DNA of 23,219 nucleotides from contig DJPS01000025.1 in the NCBI GenBank assembly GCA_002438625.1, positions 1 to 23,219 on the forward strand. Reading direction: 5' to 3'. Below, one piece after another: positions 1-8,225 of this stretch (position 1 is its first letter; each line of letters opens with the position of its first letter). This stretch comes from Christensenella sp. UBA6406 (GTDB lineage Bacteria > Bacillota > Clostridia > Christensenellales > UBA1242). The translations under genes and the position numbers were made by a program. The notes under the pieces were generated by a model. The model was not told where the DNA came from. It was given only the letters and a program-made list of their open reading frames with translations, and did not search any database.

Positions 1-1137
1 GGAGCAAATGCTTCTGGTAAAACATCTTTTATAGAATCTATTGATTTTATTAAAACTTTTGCTTTTTTATCAAATATGTTAGTGGATGGAGCCCCTATTC
101 CTGTTTATCCGTACGCTTTCGCAGACACACCACAAAATGAGGCAATAAGTGAATTTAGCATTACCTTTATTAAAGATGAAATTAAATACAATTACAGTTT
201 TTCTTGTAGCAATGAAAAAGTTATAAATGAAAAATTAGATATTTACAAATCATCTAAGCCAACAAACATTTTTACAAGGACAAATACAAATGATTATAAA
301 TTTACAACGGATGCTAAAATACTTAATGATATAAAAACAAAGAACACGAAAAACAAGCTATTTTTGCTCACCGCAGGCACGTGGAATTATGAGAAAGTTA
401 AGCCCGTTATAGATTTCATTCTTAATGATTTAGTTGTTGTTTACAACATTCAAGAGCCTAATAAATATAATTTAACTTACGTAATTGAGCATAATGATTT
501 TGAAGAATTTAAAAAGTTTTGTTTAGATTTTTTAAATGATGCAGACATTAGCATTAATGATTTTGAAATAAATGAAATAAAGATGAAAGATTTAAAGATA
601 CCAGACATCTTGCTAAAAGAAATGTTCGGATTAAAAAATGAAGATATAGAAGACATTGCAATACTTAATAAAATAAACAATAAAGACACTTATAAGGTTA
701 CAGCAATTCACAATATTGAATGTAACAACAAAAGAAAGTCTTATCCATTAGAATTAGAAAAGGAATCACTAGGAACTTTGCAATTATGGAGACTTGCCCC
801 AATTTTATTTTACACATTTAAAGAAGGCAAAACATTATTTATAGATGAAATAGATAAAAGCCTACATCCTATTTTAGTTGAACATATAATTAAAAAGTTT
901 TACAATGAAGAAATAAACAAACATAATGCACAATTAATTTGCAACACACATGAAACAAATTTACTAAATTTAGACATTTTTAGGCGTGATGAAATTATGT
1001 TTACGGAAAAAGAAAACAAAACTGGAATATCAACACTATATTCTCTTGCAGAATTTTCGCCAAGAAAAGATGAAAATATTGAAAAAGCATATTTGCTAGG
1101 TCGTTTTGGTGCTATACCATTTATAATGGGGGAATAA
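1..1137 (+). CDS. AAA-family ATPase, 5'-truncated (AbiLi/RloA-like)
   Basis: The reading frame is open from base 1, so the gene starts outside the window; 378 residues are visible. The first codons read GANASGKTSF, a Walker A loop. A Walker B (LFIDEID, visible residues about 280-286) and a CNTHE switch/H-loop segment (about 314-318) follow, with an ESLGTLQ signature-like stretch before Walker B. This is the order of ABC/SMC-like AAA15/AAA21 ATPases. The stop lies 4 bp before the RloB-family gene, so the two are almost surely co-transcribed and translationally coupled. ATPase plus RloB is the layout of AbiL-type abortive-infection modules, where the ATPase is thought to sense infection and control the partner. 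The family call is solid; the defence role is inferred from the pairing. A stand-alone overcoming-lysogenization (OLD)-like ATPase is less likely because the nuclease-like domain is a separate gene. Confidence 0.85.
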   Translation, partial: GANASGKTSFIESIDFIKTFAFLSNMLVDGAPIPVYPYAFADTPQNEAISEFSITFIKDEIKYNYSFSCSNEKVINEKLDIYKSSKPTNIFTRTNTNDYKFTTDAKILNDIKTKNTKNKLFLLTAGTWNYEKVKPVIDFILNDLVVVYNIQEPNKYNLTYVIEHNDFEEFKKFCLDFLNDADISINDFEINEIKMKDLKIPDILLKEMFGLKNEDIEDIAILNKINNKDTYKVTAIHNIECNNKRKSYPLELEKESLGTLQLWRLAPILFYTFKEGKTLFIDEIDKSLHPILVEHIIKKFYNEEINKHNAQLICNTHETNLLNLDIFRRDEIMFTEKENKTGISTLYSLAEFSPRKDENIEKAYLLGRFGAIPFIMGE

Positions 1138-1141
1138 GCAT

Positions 1142-1771
1142 ATGCAAAAAGAACAAAAGAGTAACAAAAATAAGTACGCAAGAGAACGCAAACCACTTAT
1201 TGTTTTAGTTTGTGAAGGGCGAAACAAAACTGAAACCATTTATTTTAATCATTTTAATAAAAGAGACAATCCTTATAATTTAAAGATTTACCCTAGCGAA
1301 GCCACAGACCCTAAAAGTATGCACTTAAAGGCAAAAAACATTATAAACGAATTACAGTTAGATAATTCAATAGGTGATAGAATTTTCTGTTTAGTTGACA
1401 TAGATTTAAACCAAAACCAAGCAAATAAAATTATAGAACTTAGAAAACTTAATTCCAAACAAAAATGCAAAATAGAATTTATAGTTTCTAACCCATGTTT
1501 TGAAATTTGGCTTCTTTATTACTTTACAAAGCACCCCAAAATTGAAAATTCTTCCCAAAATGTTAAAAAGCAATTAAAAAAGTACGATTCAAATTATAGT
1601 GAAAATTATGATATAATTTCAAAAAACAATTTAAATGAGAATTATTTGATAGCACTTAACAACGCTGACTTAAAAAACAATTCTATAAACAAAAATATTC
1701 CACTTGAAGATAAGAATCCATACACGGAAATCGTTGACCTAATTAATTTATTAACAAACTACAAAAAATAA
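1142..1771 (+). CDS. RloB-family TOPRIM-like protein (AbiLii-like)
   Basis: A 209-aa protein with the RloB pattern: a basic N-terminus, then VLVCEGRNKTE (acidic E25), a central VDID (D86, D88) and SNPCFEIWLL (116-125). The Glu plus DxD arrangement matches TOPRIM folds, which bind metal and cut or rearrange nucleic acid. The ribosome site GGGGGA lies inside the last codons of the upstream ATPase gene, with the stop 4 bp before this ATG, so the pair forms one unit. A strong terminator follows 17 bp after the stop. In AbiL/RloAB systems the RloB partner is the presumed effector; its chemical activity here is not shown by sequence. The recognition of the family is good, the toxic-effector role is inference. 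Confidence 0.85.
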   Translation: MQKEQKSNKNKYARERKPLIVLVCEGRNKTETIYFNHFNKRDNPYNLKIYPSEATDPKSMHLKAKNIINELQLDNSIGDRIFCLVDIDLNQNQANKIIELRKLNSKQKCKIEFIVSNPCFEIWLLYYFTKHPKIENSSQNVKKQLKKYDSNYSENYDIISKNNLNENYLIALNNADLKNNSINKNIPLEDKNPYTEIVDLINLLTNYKK

Positions 1772-1788
1772 AACTTAAAACTAAAACG

Positions 1789-1840
1789 ACAAAAAGACAT
1801 TAGAATTTAAATTGAAATTTTAATGTCTTTTTGTTTTTTA
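1789..1840 (+). terminator. Rho-independent terminator after the ATPase/RloB pair
   Basis: A perfect 14-bp stem (ACAAAAAGACATTA at 1789-1802 with its complement at 1821-1834) extends inward by about six further pairs, one of them G.T, to a 6-nt loop, and is followed by a T run. The opposite strand also ends in a T-rich stretch after the stem, so it may stop the convergent cysteine-rich gene as well. Confidence 0.85.
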
Positions 1841-1881
1841 GGGAAACTTATTTTAAATTTTAATTATTATTTGCTTTTCAT

Positions 1882-2241
1882 TTAATTACACAAATTACGG
1901 TTGCATTGCCTTTTACAGCATTTTCTTGTGTAAAAAGGTTGGCAACAATTTGAGTTGCAATTAGAAAATATAACACATTTAAAATAATTGTTTTTGTTAA
2001 ATTTATTTTTTCTATTTAGACAGTTAGAGTTTTTACAGTGGCAAAAAAGGTTTTGACAATCGCATTCAATGTCATTTTTTAATAGATTATCTAAGTTATT
2101 TAACATTGATAAGTTTTCATTTTGATTTTGATTATAATCAATTAATTTATTGCATTTTAATGATAAACTATTGCTATAAAAGGCTTCTTTTGTAATTGAA
2201 TCATAAACCAATGCTTTTGACACAATAAAATCTCTTCCCAT
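1882..2241 (-). CDS. Cysteine-rich small protein, function unknown
   Basis: A 119-aa protein with 14 cysteines, 13 of them in the last 60 residues, in CxC, CC and CxxxC spacings (for example ECDCQNLFCHC and CNSNCCQPFY). The N-terminal half is ordinary and ends in an Asn-rich linker. No signal peptide or membrane helix is seen. The cysteine spacing does not match a zinc finger or ferredoxin that I recognise. The start has a GGGAG site 6 nt upstream. It lies 46 bp behind the DUF11 gene on the same strand, so the two are likely one operon. Cysteine-rich proteins without export signals next to structural repeat proteins are often spore-coat or exosporium parts in spore formers; that is only an inference from composition and context. 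Confidence 0.75.
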   Translation of the reverse strand: MGRDFIVSKALVYDSITKEAFYSNSLSLKCNKLIDYNQNQNENLSMLNNLDNLLKNDIECDCQNLFCHCKNSNCLNRKNKFNKNNYFKCVIFSNCNSNCCQPFYTRKCCKRQCNRNLCN

Positions 2242-2287
2242 CCTTATCTCCCAAATTTTATTTCTTTTTTATTGTTTTTCAGTTTTA

Positions 2288-3049
2288 TTAGTCTACCGTA
2301 ACATCAAATGTAACAGTGATAGATTGCCCTACATCCAAATCATCTAAGGCAAAGCCCGTTGCAGGATTGTAATCTGGTTTAGATTCGTTATTAACTTTGA
2401 CAGAACCTTCAACAAATTTCGTTCCCGCTGGAATTGGGTCAACAAAATTAAGATTAGTGTTCTTTTCGTTACCCTTGTTCGTAATGACATTTTGGAACAT
2501 TAATGTTTGCCCTGAAATTACAGCAGATAAATTAGATGTCTTTTCAATAGTGATTAGATTACTTACCAAACTAATCGTTGATTCGTTTGTTTGCTCATTT
2601 AAGCCTGTAATTTCATTTACACTATAATAAATCGTTCCCACATCTGTCGCATCGGCAGTTGCATCGGCTTTTAATTTAATTTTGTAAATTATGGTTGCTT
2701 CACCGCCTTCTTTTGTTACATCATCAGGCAAATTAAAGCCCGCCATAGCATCGTAATTTTGATATTCTACATTGTTAATTTTAACTGAACCAGCAACAAA
2801 GTCCGCATTTTGCGTTTTACATTGATAAGTTACATCCGTAACATCGTATTGACTGTTGTTTGTTAGTTTTACAGTTTCTTCAATTTCATCGTTTGCTTTA
2901 CCATATTCTGGATTAGACTTCAATTCCTTCAATAAACTAAGCGTCATATTCTCAGTTTCTGAAAGATTACTTTGTGTTTGAACTTCCTCTTCCGTTTGGT
3001 CGGGTAAAGTTATCTTTGATGTTAAAGTAGATTGATTTGTAATTTTCAT
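2288..3049 (-). CDS. DUF11 repeat protein without signal peptide
   Basis: A 253-aa protein with two related beta-rich repeats (about residues 55-130 and 165-253). Each contains a form of F-V-x-G-S-V-K-x-N-N followed by an AxxGF or ATGF element and a closing I-Y-K-I or VTFDV strand, which is the DUF11 (conserved repeat) pattern of surface and adhesin-like proteins. The N-terminus (MKITNQSTLTSKI) carries no signal peptide, and there is no LPxTG or C-terminal anchor, so it is not a normal cell-wall protein; it may be assembled inside the mother cell, for example on a spore surface (inference). The ribosome site GGGAGGAG is strong. It is followed on the same strand by the cysteine-rich gene. A fold of DUF11 type is well supported; the role is unknown. 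Confidence 0.8.
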   Translation of the reverse strand: MKITNQSTLTSKITLPDQTEEEVQTQSNLSETENMTLSLLKELKSNPEYGKANDEIEETVKLTNNSQYDVTDVTYQCKTQNADFVAGSVKINNVEYQNYDAMAGFNLPDDVTKEGGEATIIYKIKLKADATADATDVGTIYYSVNEITGLNEQTNESTISLVSNLITIEKTSNLSAVISGQTLMFQNVITNKGNEKNTNLNFVDPIPAGTKFVEGSVKVNNESKPDYNPATGFALDDLDVGQSITVTFDVTVD

Positions 3050-3123
3050 TTGTTATTCTCCTCCCTTCAATCATTCTATTGCATTACACACCAAATTGTG
3101 CAAACAAACTGAAAATTTTTTAT

Positions 3124-3174
3124 AAAAAAGGCAAATCAATCATTTATATTTAAACATTATTCTAATTGATTTGC
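3124..3174 (-). terminator. Terminator after the AAA/DUF4143 gene
   Basis: A perfect 10-bp stem (GCAAATCAAT at 3131-3140 with its complement at 3165-3174, 24-nt AT-rich loop) is followed on the minus strand by CTTTTTT. It lies 36 bp after the stop of the DUF4143 gene and before the DUF11 gene. Confidence 0.65.
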
Positions 3175-3209
3175 ATTTTATTTTATGAAAAATCATTTTG
3201 CTATTTAAT

Positions 3210-4562
3210 TTATTGTTTTATTTCCAACCTATTTTCCTTTAAAAATCTTTTAAGCAAAAAGGTTAAGAAATATGGAAAAGTATAAAATTTACCATTGAAA
3301 CCAATATTTTTATTGCATAGTTTAATGCCATAATTTATATCCTTGTATTTTTCATTTTCAATTAACTTACTTAAAGATAAAGTTGCACCATCATTTGCCT
3401 TAACTTCAACAGGAATCAAATTATTAAAATCACGCACAAAAAAATCCATTTCCAATGTGCCTTTATCATTCTTGTAATAATACAATTTATAACCTTGCTT
3501 TACAAGCATATCCGCAACAATATTTTCATATATTGCACCCTTATATGTGTTAAAATTTTTATTTTGCCTTAAATCTTCTTGACTTTCTTCATCTAGTGAT
3601 GCAATCAAAAGTCCCGTATCTTTAAAGTAAATTTTATAATTGTCAGGGTCATAATTTCCTGACAATGGCAAAGACAAATCATTTAAGCAATAACATACAT
3701 TTATTATTCCTGCACTATTTAGCCAATCTATTGTTCCTATATATTCCCTATTTCTCGCACCCTTTTCAACCTTAGAAATTTGAAATTTTTTATTTTCCTT
3801 ACCCAAAAACACAGGAATTTTGCGATAAATATTTAATATTTTGCCCTTATCTAATCCATAAGCATATTTTGTTATATCCTCTTCATAATCAAGCAATATC
3901 TGCTTTTGCGTTTTAAGCGTACCACTAAAATTGTTATTTTCTATATATTCCTTTACAACTGCTGGCATTCCGCCCAGAACACAATAATCTTTAAAATTGT
4001 TCATCCACACCGAAAACTCTAAATCAGAAAAAGGTTTTAATGATATCATTTTATCATACATTTCATTAATTTGAATTTCACTATAACCTTTCGCCCACAA
4101 AAACTCTTCAAAGTCCAATGAGTGCATTTCATAATCTTCTTTATATCCAACACTATTTGATTCTATTTCAGCATAATTAATGCCCATAAGCGAACCAGAA
4201 CAAATGACATCAAAACGACCATCAATTTTAAACGACTTTAACGCTGTTGCACAATTTGGGCACGCCTGCATTTCATCAAAAAATATAAGCGTTTCATTTG
4301 GAACAAATTGAATTGACGGATTGATAAATGTAATATTTTTTAAAATGCTATCAACTTCATAACCATCATCACAAATGCTTCTAAATTGTTTTTGAAGAAT
4401 AAAATTGATTTCAACAATATTTTTATAATTTTTATTTGCAAATAAAATTATTGATTTTGTTTTTCCAACCTGCCTTGCCCCTTTAACAATAAGTGGCAAT
4501 TTGTTTTCGTTTGCTTTCCATTCTTCTAAAAACTTATCTATCTTACGCTTTAAAACAACCAT
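3210..4562 (-). CDS. AAA_14/DUF4143 ATP-binding protein
   Basis: A 450-aa protein in the usual size range of this family. The N-terminal AAA_14 ATPase has Walker A GARQVGKT (residues 28-35) and Walker B LIFFDEMQA, then the SGSL sensor-like element and the LDFEEFLWAKGY segment typical of the family. The C-terminal DUF4143 part contains EMDFFV followed by PVEVK, the D...ExK arrangement of PD-(D/E)xK nuclease folds. These are widespread, poorly characterised genes, often single and mobile. The start has an AAAAGGAG site 6 nt upstream. Four 14-bp repeats with a 32-bp period lie directly upstream, between 25 and 134 bp from the start codon, and probably control it. A terminator follows. Family assignment is firm; cellular function is not known. 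Confidence 0.9.
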   Translation of the reverse strand: MVVLKRKIDKFLEEWKANENKLPLIVKGARQVGKTKSIILFANKNYKNIVEINFILQKQFRSICDDGYEVDSILKNITFINPSIQFVPNETLIFFDEMQACPNCATALKSFKIDGRFDVICSGSLMGINYAEIESNSVGYKEDYEMHSLDFEEFLWAKGYSEIQINEMYDKMISLKPFSDLEFSVWMNNFKDYCVLGGMPAVVKEYIENNNFSGTLKTQKQILLDYEEDITKYAYGLDKGKILNIYRKIPVFLGKENKKFQISKVEKGARNREYIGTIDWLNSAGIINVCYCLNDLSLPLSGNYDPDNYKIYFKDTGLLIASLDEESQEDLRQNKNFNTYKGAIYENIVADMLVKQGYKLYYYKNDKGTLEMDFFVRDFNNLIPVEVKANDGATLSLSKLIENEKYKDINYGIKLCNKNIGFNGKFYTFPYFLTFLLKRFLKENRLEIKQ

Positions 4563-4586
4563 TTTAACTCCTTTTCAATTTATTTT

Positions 4587-4696
4587 ATCACAAAATTCCT
4601 ATAAAAATCAAGCAGTTTATCACAAAATTCCTGCAAATTTTAATGTAGTTTTCACAAATTTCCTAAGGTTTTAAGACTAAAAATCACAAAATTCCT
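4587..4696 (-). repeat. Four 14-bp direct repeats with exact 32-bp period
   Basis: Read on the minus strand the unit is AGGAATTTTGTGAT. Exact copies lie at 4587-4600, 4619-4632 and 4683-4696; a copy with two changes lies at 4651-4664. All starts are exactly 32 bp apart, close to three helical turns, and the 18-bp spacers are unrelated to each other. The array is immediately upstream of the AAA/DUF4143 gene, and the nearest copy is 24 bp from its start codon. The geometry suggests cooperative protein binding on one face of DNA (operator or iteron-like). Whether the DUF4143 protein itself binds is unknown. Confidence 0.85.
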
Positions 4697-4741
4697 AAAT
4701 TTACAATTTTAGACAATATGATTATCAATTTATTAAAGATG

Positions 4742-4763
4742 AAAAAAGATGGCAAACTTGCCA
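4742..4763 (-). terminator. Terminator of the 6S-like RNA
   Basis: On the minus strand TGGCAAGTTTGCCA (4750-4763, 5-6 bp stem with a small loop) is followed by TCTTTTTT. It lies directly after the closing stem of the structured RNA. Confidence 0.7.
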
Positions 4764-4910
4764 CCTTAAAAGTTTGTTAGTGCAATTTAATTTAGGGGAT
4801 AATTAAATTTTACTGCATTTGGACACTAAAATAATTTACGGCATAAATTTAGTTATTTAGTTTCCAAATGCTTATGGGATAAGAACGTTGCACTTAAAAA
4901 CTTAAAACTT
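4742..4910 (-). ncRNA. Structured small RNA, 6S RNA-like
   Basis: No ORF covers this stretch. The minus-strand transcript folds as one long rod. A closing stem pairs 4888-4903 with 4770-4785 (14 of 16 pairs). A central bubble follows. A terminal stem pairs 4853-4871 with 4815-4834 (about 18 pairs, one mismatch, one bulge). The 3' side of the bubble can form its own perfect 8-bp hairpin (4784-4809) with the 10-nt loop TATCCCCTAA. A terminator closes the unit. Closing stem, large bubble with a small 3' hairpin, and a long terminal arm at about 170-180 nt is the known 6S RNA architecture, which mimics an open promoter to bind sigma-A RNA polymerase. The identity is inferred from shape alone; I see no convincing promoter, so the 5' end is approximate. 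A different structured RNA or a long 3'UTR of the upstream gene is possible. Confidence 0.6.
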
Positions 4911-4967
4911 ACAAACAACCAAATAAAATTAAATTAATGTTCTTCAAACTTTTTTTAAACTAAATGA

Positions 4968-5264
4968 CTAGTTGCAACCTTTTGTAACATTAGATGTTTT
5001 TGTTGCACTTGATTTAGTTTTCTTCTTGCCACCCTTATCACCGCCACAGCAACCGCCACCACAGTTTGTTGTTCTGTTAGTTGCTTTGCTTGTAGTCGAT
5101 GATTTTCTGGCACTACAAGAAGTTTTTCTTGCACTGTTAGTTGCACGATTTGCAGTTTTGCTAGATGTTGCACTGTTTGAACAATTAGATGTTCTATTGG
5201 CAACTCTTGCAGAACTTGCTTTTCTTGCACTATTTTGTGCAGAATTAGAAGTTGTTCTAGGCAT
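4968..5264 (-). CDS. Very basic Ser/Thr/Asn-rich low-complexity protein
   Basis: The start is set at the ATG at 5264, which has a strong AAAGGAGG site 7 nt upstream; the longer open frame to 5363 has no such site. The product has 98 residues, about 20 Lys/Arg against one Asp, and no Leu, Ile, Phe, Trp, Tyr, Glu or His, so it should be disordered. It is built of loose repeats: SARK followed by A/T/S-S (three times) and A/T-N-R-T/A-T/S-N (three times), then a CGGGCCGG cluster and a Lys-rich tail; there are six cysteines. The composition resembles nucleic-acid-binding tails or spore structural proteins, but I recognise no family. Open frames on other strands and frames here are by-products of the skewed composition. 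Coding status is supported mainly by the ribosome site and the repeat logic. Confidence 0.65.
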   Translation of the reverse strand: MPRTTSNSAQNSARKASSARVANRTSNCSNSATSSKTANRATNSARKTSCSARKSSTTSKATNRTTNCGGGCCGGDKGGKKKTKSSATKTSNVTKGCN

Positions 5265-5517
5265 AAAATTTCCTCCTTTGCCTTTTCGCAAGACAACAAC
5301 ATACATATGCACCTTGCCACCTTGCAATAATATTATTTGACATAATTCGCAAAATATGCACAAAATTAAATTGTAAATTTTTGCTAATTACTTACGCTTT
5401 TAACCGCACTAAAAAAAATGCAAAAGGCTTTTATTTATTTTTCTTTCACATTTTATTTTTTTGTTTTCTTTCTTATGCCTATAAATTTTAATTTTCTAAT
5501 TAATTATAAAGAATAAT

Positions 5518-8181
5518 TTATTTAACTTTTTTCTTTAAACTGTTTTCTAATTCAACAAGCAAGTTTTTGTATTTTTCCAACTTTGCCTTTTCCGTTTCTA
5601 TTAAACTTGCAGGTGCTTTTGCAACAAAGCCTTGATTTGAAAGAAGTCGCTCTCCCCTTTCAATCTCACCTTTTGTTTGCTCTATTTCTTTATTTATTCT
5701 TTCAATTTCTTTTTGCTCATCTATTAAATCATTTGAAGGCAAAAATACTTTTGCGACAATGGTGTCTATCTCTATGCATTCTTCCTTTACATCTTTTGCG
5801 TTTTCAATAATTTCAAACCCTTTACCAAATGCCAACTTTTCTAAATAGGTTGCACATTCATTTGAAAAGCCATTTTTAATAGGCAAAATAAACATTTTAG
5901 ATTTTTTATTATCAGGGATTTTCATTTCTATTCTTGCATTTCTAATTGCTTTAATGCTTGCAATAATGTTTTCCATTTCTTCGCATTCGCCCTTATATAC
6001 AACTTTTGCATTTAAAATATTTTCAGGCATTTTTTCAAATACAATCGTTTCCTTATTATTCAAACTCCTATAAATTTCTTCCGTAACAAAAGGAATGAAT
6101 GGATGGAATAAGATAAGCATTTGATTTATTGCATAATTTAGAACGCTTGCAGTGTTGACCGCATCTTGTGCCAAATTTGGTTTGCAAAGTTCCAAATAGA
6201 AATCGCAAAAGCTTCCCCAGAAAAATTCTTGCAACATATTTGCACAAAGACCAAATTCGTATTTTTCCATTTGTGCATTAAAGTTTTCTACAAACTCATC
6301 CAACTTGCATAAGAACCATTTATCAGCCAAACTTAATTTACATTTTTCAATAGGCAAAATATTCTCTCTGCCAACCGTTTCAATCGCTTGCAAAACAAAT
6401 TTGCTTGCATTCCACATTTTATTAATAAATTGACTTGCATTTTCCGCTTTTTCAACACCATAGCGAGAATCGCCACCAACGGTAACATTTGAAACAAGGG
6501 AAAGTCTTGTTGCATCCGTACCAAACTTATCAATTACATCAATAGGGTCAATTCCGTTGCCTAAACTCTTGCTCATTTTGCGACCTTGATTATCCCTAAC
6601 AAGTCCGTGCATAAGTACATCTTTAAATGGCACTTTGCCCGTAAGTTCATAGCACATAAACACCATTCTAGCCACCCAGAAGAATATGATATCATAGGCA
6701 GTTATATTTATTGCACAAGGATAAAAATAATCAAAATCTTCCTTATTTTCACTTAAAACTGAAATCGGCCATAGTGCTGAACTGAACCAAGTGTCCAGAA
6801 CATCACTCTCTTGCTCAAACATTTCATTTTCCGCTTTTGCATTCCCACCATTGCCTTCACAGCCACAGCAGTTGCAATGCGGACATTTATGTGGTGCATC
6901 TACACTTGCAAACATATGCCCACAATTCTTGCATGTATAAACAGGGATTTGATGCCCTGACCAAAGTTGCCTTGATATGCACCAATCTTTAATATTTGTT
7001 AGCCAATGATTATAAACTTTTACAACTCTTTCTGGGAAGAAATTCAAATCGCCTTTTTCAACCGCTTCAAGTGCTGGCTTAACAAGTCCGTCCATTTTAA
7101 CAAACCATTGCTTAGAAATGATAGGTTCGCACACATTATGACATCTATAACAATGGCCCACATTATTTTTATAATCTTCAACTTTTGAAAGATATCCGCC
7201 CTTTTCTAAGGCTTCAACCAATTTTTTACGGCACTCCAACCTATCTAGCCCGCAAAACTCGCCTGCCTTATCGTTCATAGTGCCATCATCATTCATAACT
7301 TTGATAATTTCCAAATTGTGCCTTTGACCAACTTCAAAGTCATTAGGGTCGTGTGCTGGCGTTATCTTAACAAGCCCTGTTCCAAAATCTTTTTCAACAT
7401 ATTCATCAGCAACCAACTTAATCGCCCTACCACAAATAGGAATGATAACTTCTTTTCCTATTAAATGCTTATAACGCTCGTCTTCTGGATTTACTGCAAC
7501 GGCTGTATCACCAAAAAGCGTTTCAGGTCTTGTTGTAGCAACAACAATAAATTCCTTTGGATTATCTTTAAGCGGATATTTTATGTGCCATAAATGTCCA
7601 TTGTTTTCTTCATATTCCAACTCGGCATCACTGATAGCGGTTTTACAATGTGGACACCAATTTATAATTCTATCGCCTTTATAGATTAATCCTTTATCAT
7701 AAAGTCTGACAAAGGTTTCACGCACTAATTTAGAGCATTTTTCATCCATTGTGAATGCCTTTCTATCCCAATCAGGGCTTATGCCCATATTGACAAATTG
7801 ATTTAATATAACACCATTATATTTATCATACCATTCATTAATCTTTTTAGAAAACTCCTTGCGACCTATATCGTACTTTGTTTTCCCTTCTTCTTTCATA
7901 AGTTGTTCGCAAACTTTAACTTCTGTTGCAATCGCTGCGTGGTCTGTGCCTTGAACCCATAGGACTTCATAACCCTGCATTCTTTTATATCTAATTAAAA
8001 TATCTTGCAATGTTAAATTAAATGCGTGCCCTACGTGCAATTTGCTTGTTACATTAGGTGGCGGACTAACAAGTGTAAATGGCTTTTTATCCTTATTCAC
8101 TTGCGCTTTAAAATATTTTCGCTCTATCCATTCATTATAAATTTGCTTTTCAAAATCCTTAGGATTATAACTTTTGTTCAT
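5518..8181 (-). CDS. valS: Valyl-tRNA synthetase
   Basis: Charges tRNA-Val with valine in the cytosol. The 887-aa length is normal. The N-terminal catalytic core has PPPNVTSKLHVGH (HIGH-type motif HVGH at 49-52), the editing domain contains the TTRPETLFGDTAVAVNP segment, DTWFSS follows near residue 462, and KMSKS is at 535-539. A C-terminal coiled coil rich in Glu/Lys (about 815-887) is the ValRS tRNA-binding arm. The zinc-ribbon region before DTWFSS is unusual: after CKNCG and CPHC it carries a short extra Cys/Gly/Asn-rich insert (CNCCGCEGNGGNA). The start has TAGGAG 6 nt upstream. It has its own promoter and a 107-nt leader; no T-box signature (GGGTGG...CCGCG) is present, though T-boxes are common for valS in Bacillota. 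Confidence 0.98.
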   Translation of the reverse strand: MNKSYNPKDFEKQIYNEWIERKYFKAQVNKDKKPFTLVSPPPNVTSKLHVGHAFNLTLQDILIRYKRMQGYEVLWVQGTDHAAIATEVKVCEQLMKEEGKTKYDIGRKEFSKKINEWYDKYNGVILNQFVNMGISPDWDRKAFTMDEKCSKLVRETFVRLYDKGLIYKGDRIINWCPHCKTAISDAELEYEENNGHLWHIKYPLKDNPKEFIVVATTRPETLFGDTAVAVNPEDERYKHLIGKEVIIPICGRAIKLVADEYVEKDFGTGLVKITPAHDPNDFEVGQRHNLEIIKVMNDDGTMNDKAGEFCGLDRLECRKKLVEALEKGGYLSKVEDYKNNVGHCYRCHNVCEPIISKQWFVKMDGLVKPALEAVEKGDLNFFPERVVKVYNHWLTNIKDWCISRQLWSGHQIPVYTCKNCGHMFASVDAPHKCPHCNCCGCEGNGGNAKAENEMFEQESDVLDTWFSSALWPISVLSENKEDFDYFYPCAINITAYDIIFFWVARMVFMCYELTGKVPFKDVLMHGLVRDNQGRKMSKSLGNGIDPIDVIDKFGTDATRLSLVSNVTVGGDSRYGVEKAENASQFINKMWNASKFVLQAIETVGRENILPIEKCKLSLADKWFLCKLDEFVENFNAQMEKYEFGLCANMLQEFFWGSFCDFYLELCKPNLAQDAVNTASVLNYAINQMLILFHPFIPFVTEEIYRSLNNKETIVFEKMPENILNAKVVYKGECEEMENIIASIKAIRNARIEMKIPDNKKSKMFILPIKNGFSNECATYLEKLAFGKGFEIIENAKDVKEECIEIDTIVAKVFLPSNDLIDEQKEIERINKEIEQTKGEIERGERLLSNQGFVAKAPASLIETEKAKLEKYKNLLVELENSLKKKVK

Positions 8182-8225
8182 ATATTCTCCTACACTTATA
8201 TCTTTTTATTTGCTTTATTATCTTT

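Noticed and set aside
4587..4696. 32-bp-phased repeats considered as a CRISPR array or replication origin
   Set aside because: Repeat units are 14 bp with 18-bp spacers, too short for CRISPR, and there is no replication gene; the position just before a start codon favours an operator.
4955..5363. Other open frames on both strands across the basic protein gene, and the upstream extension of its own frame to 5363
   Set aside because: They lack a ribosome site and arise from the low-complexity codons; only the frame starting at 5264 has AAAGGAGG.
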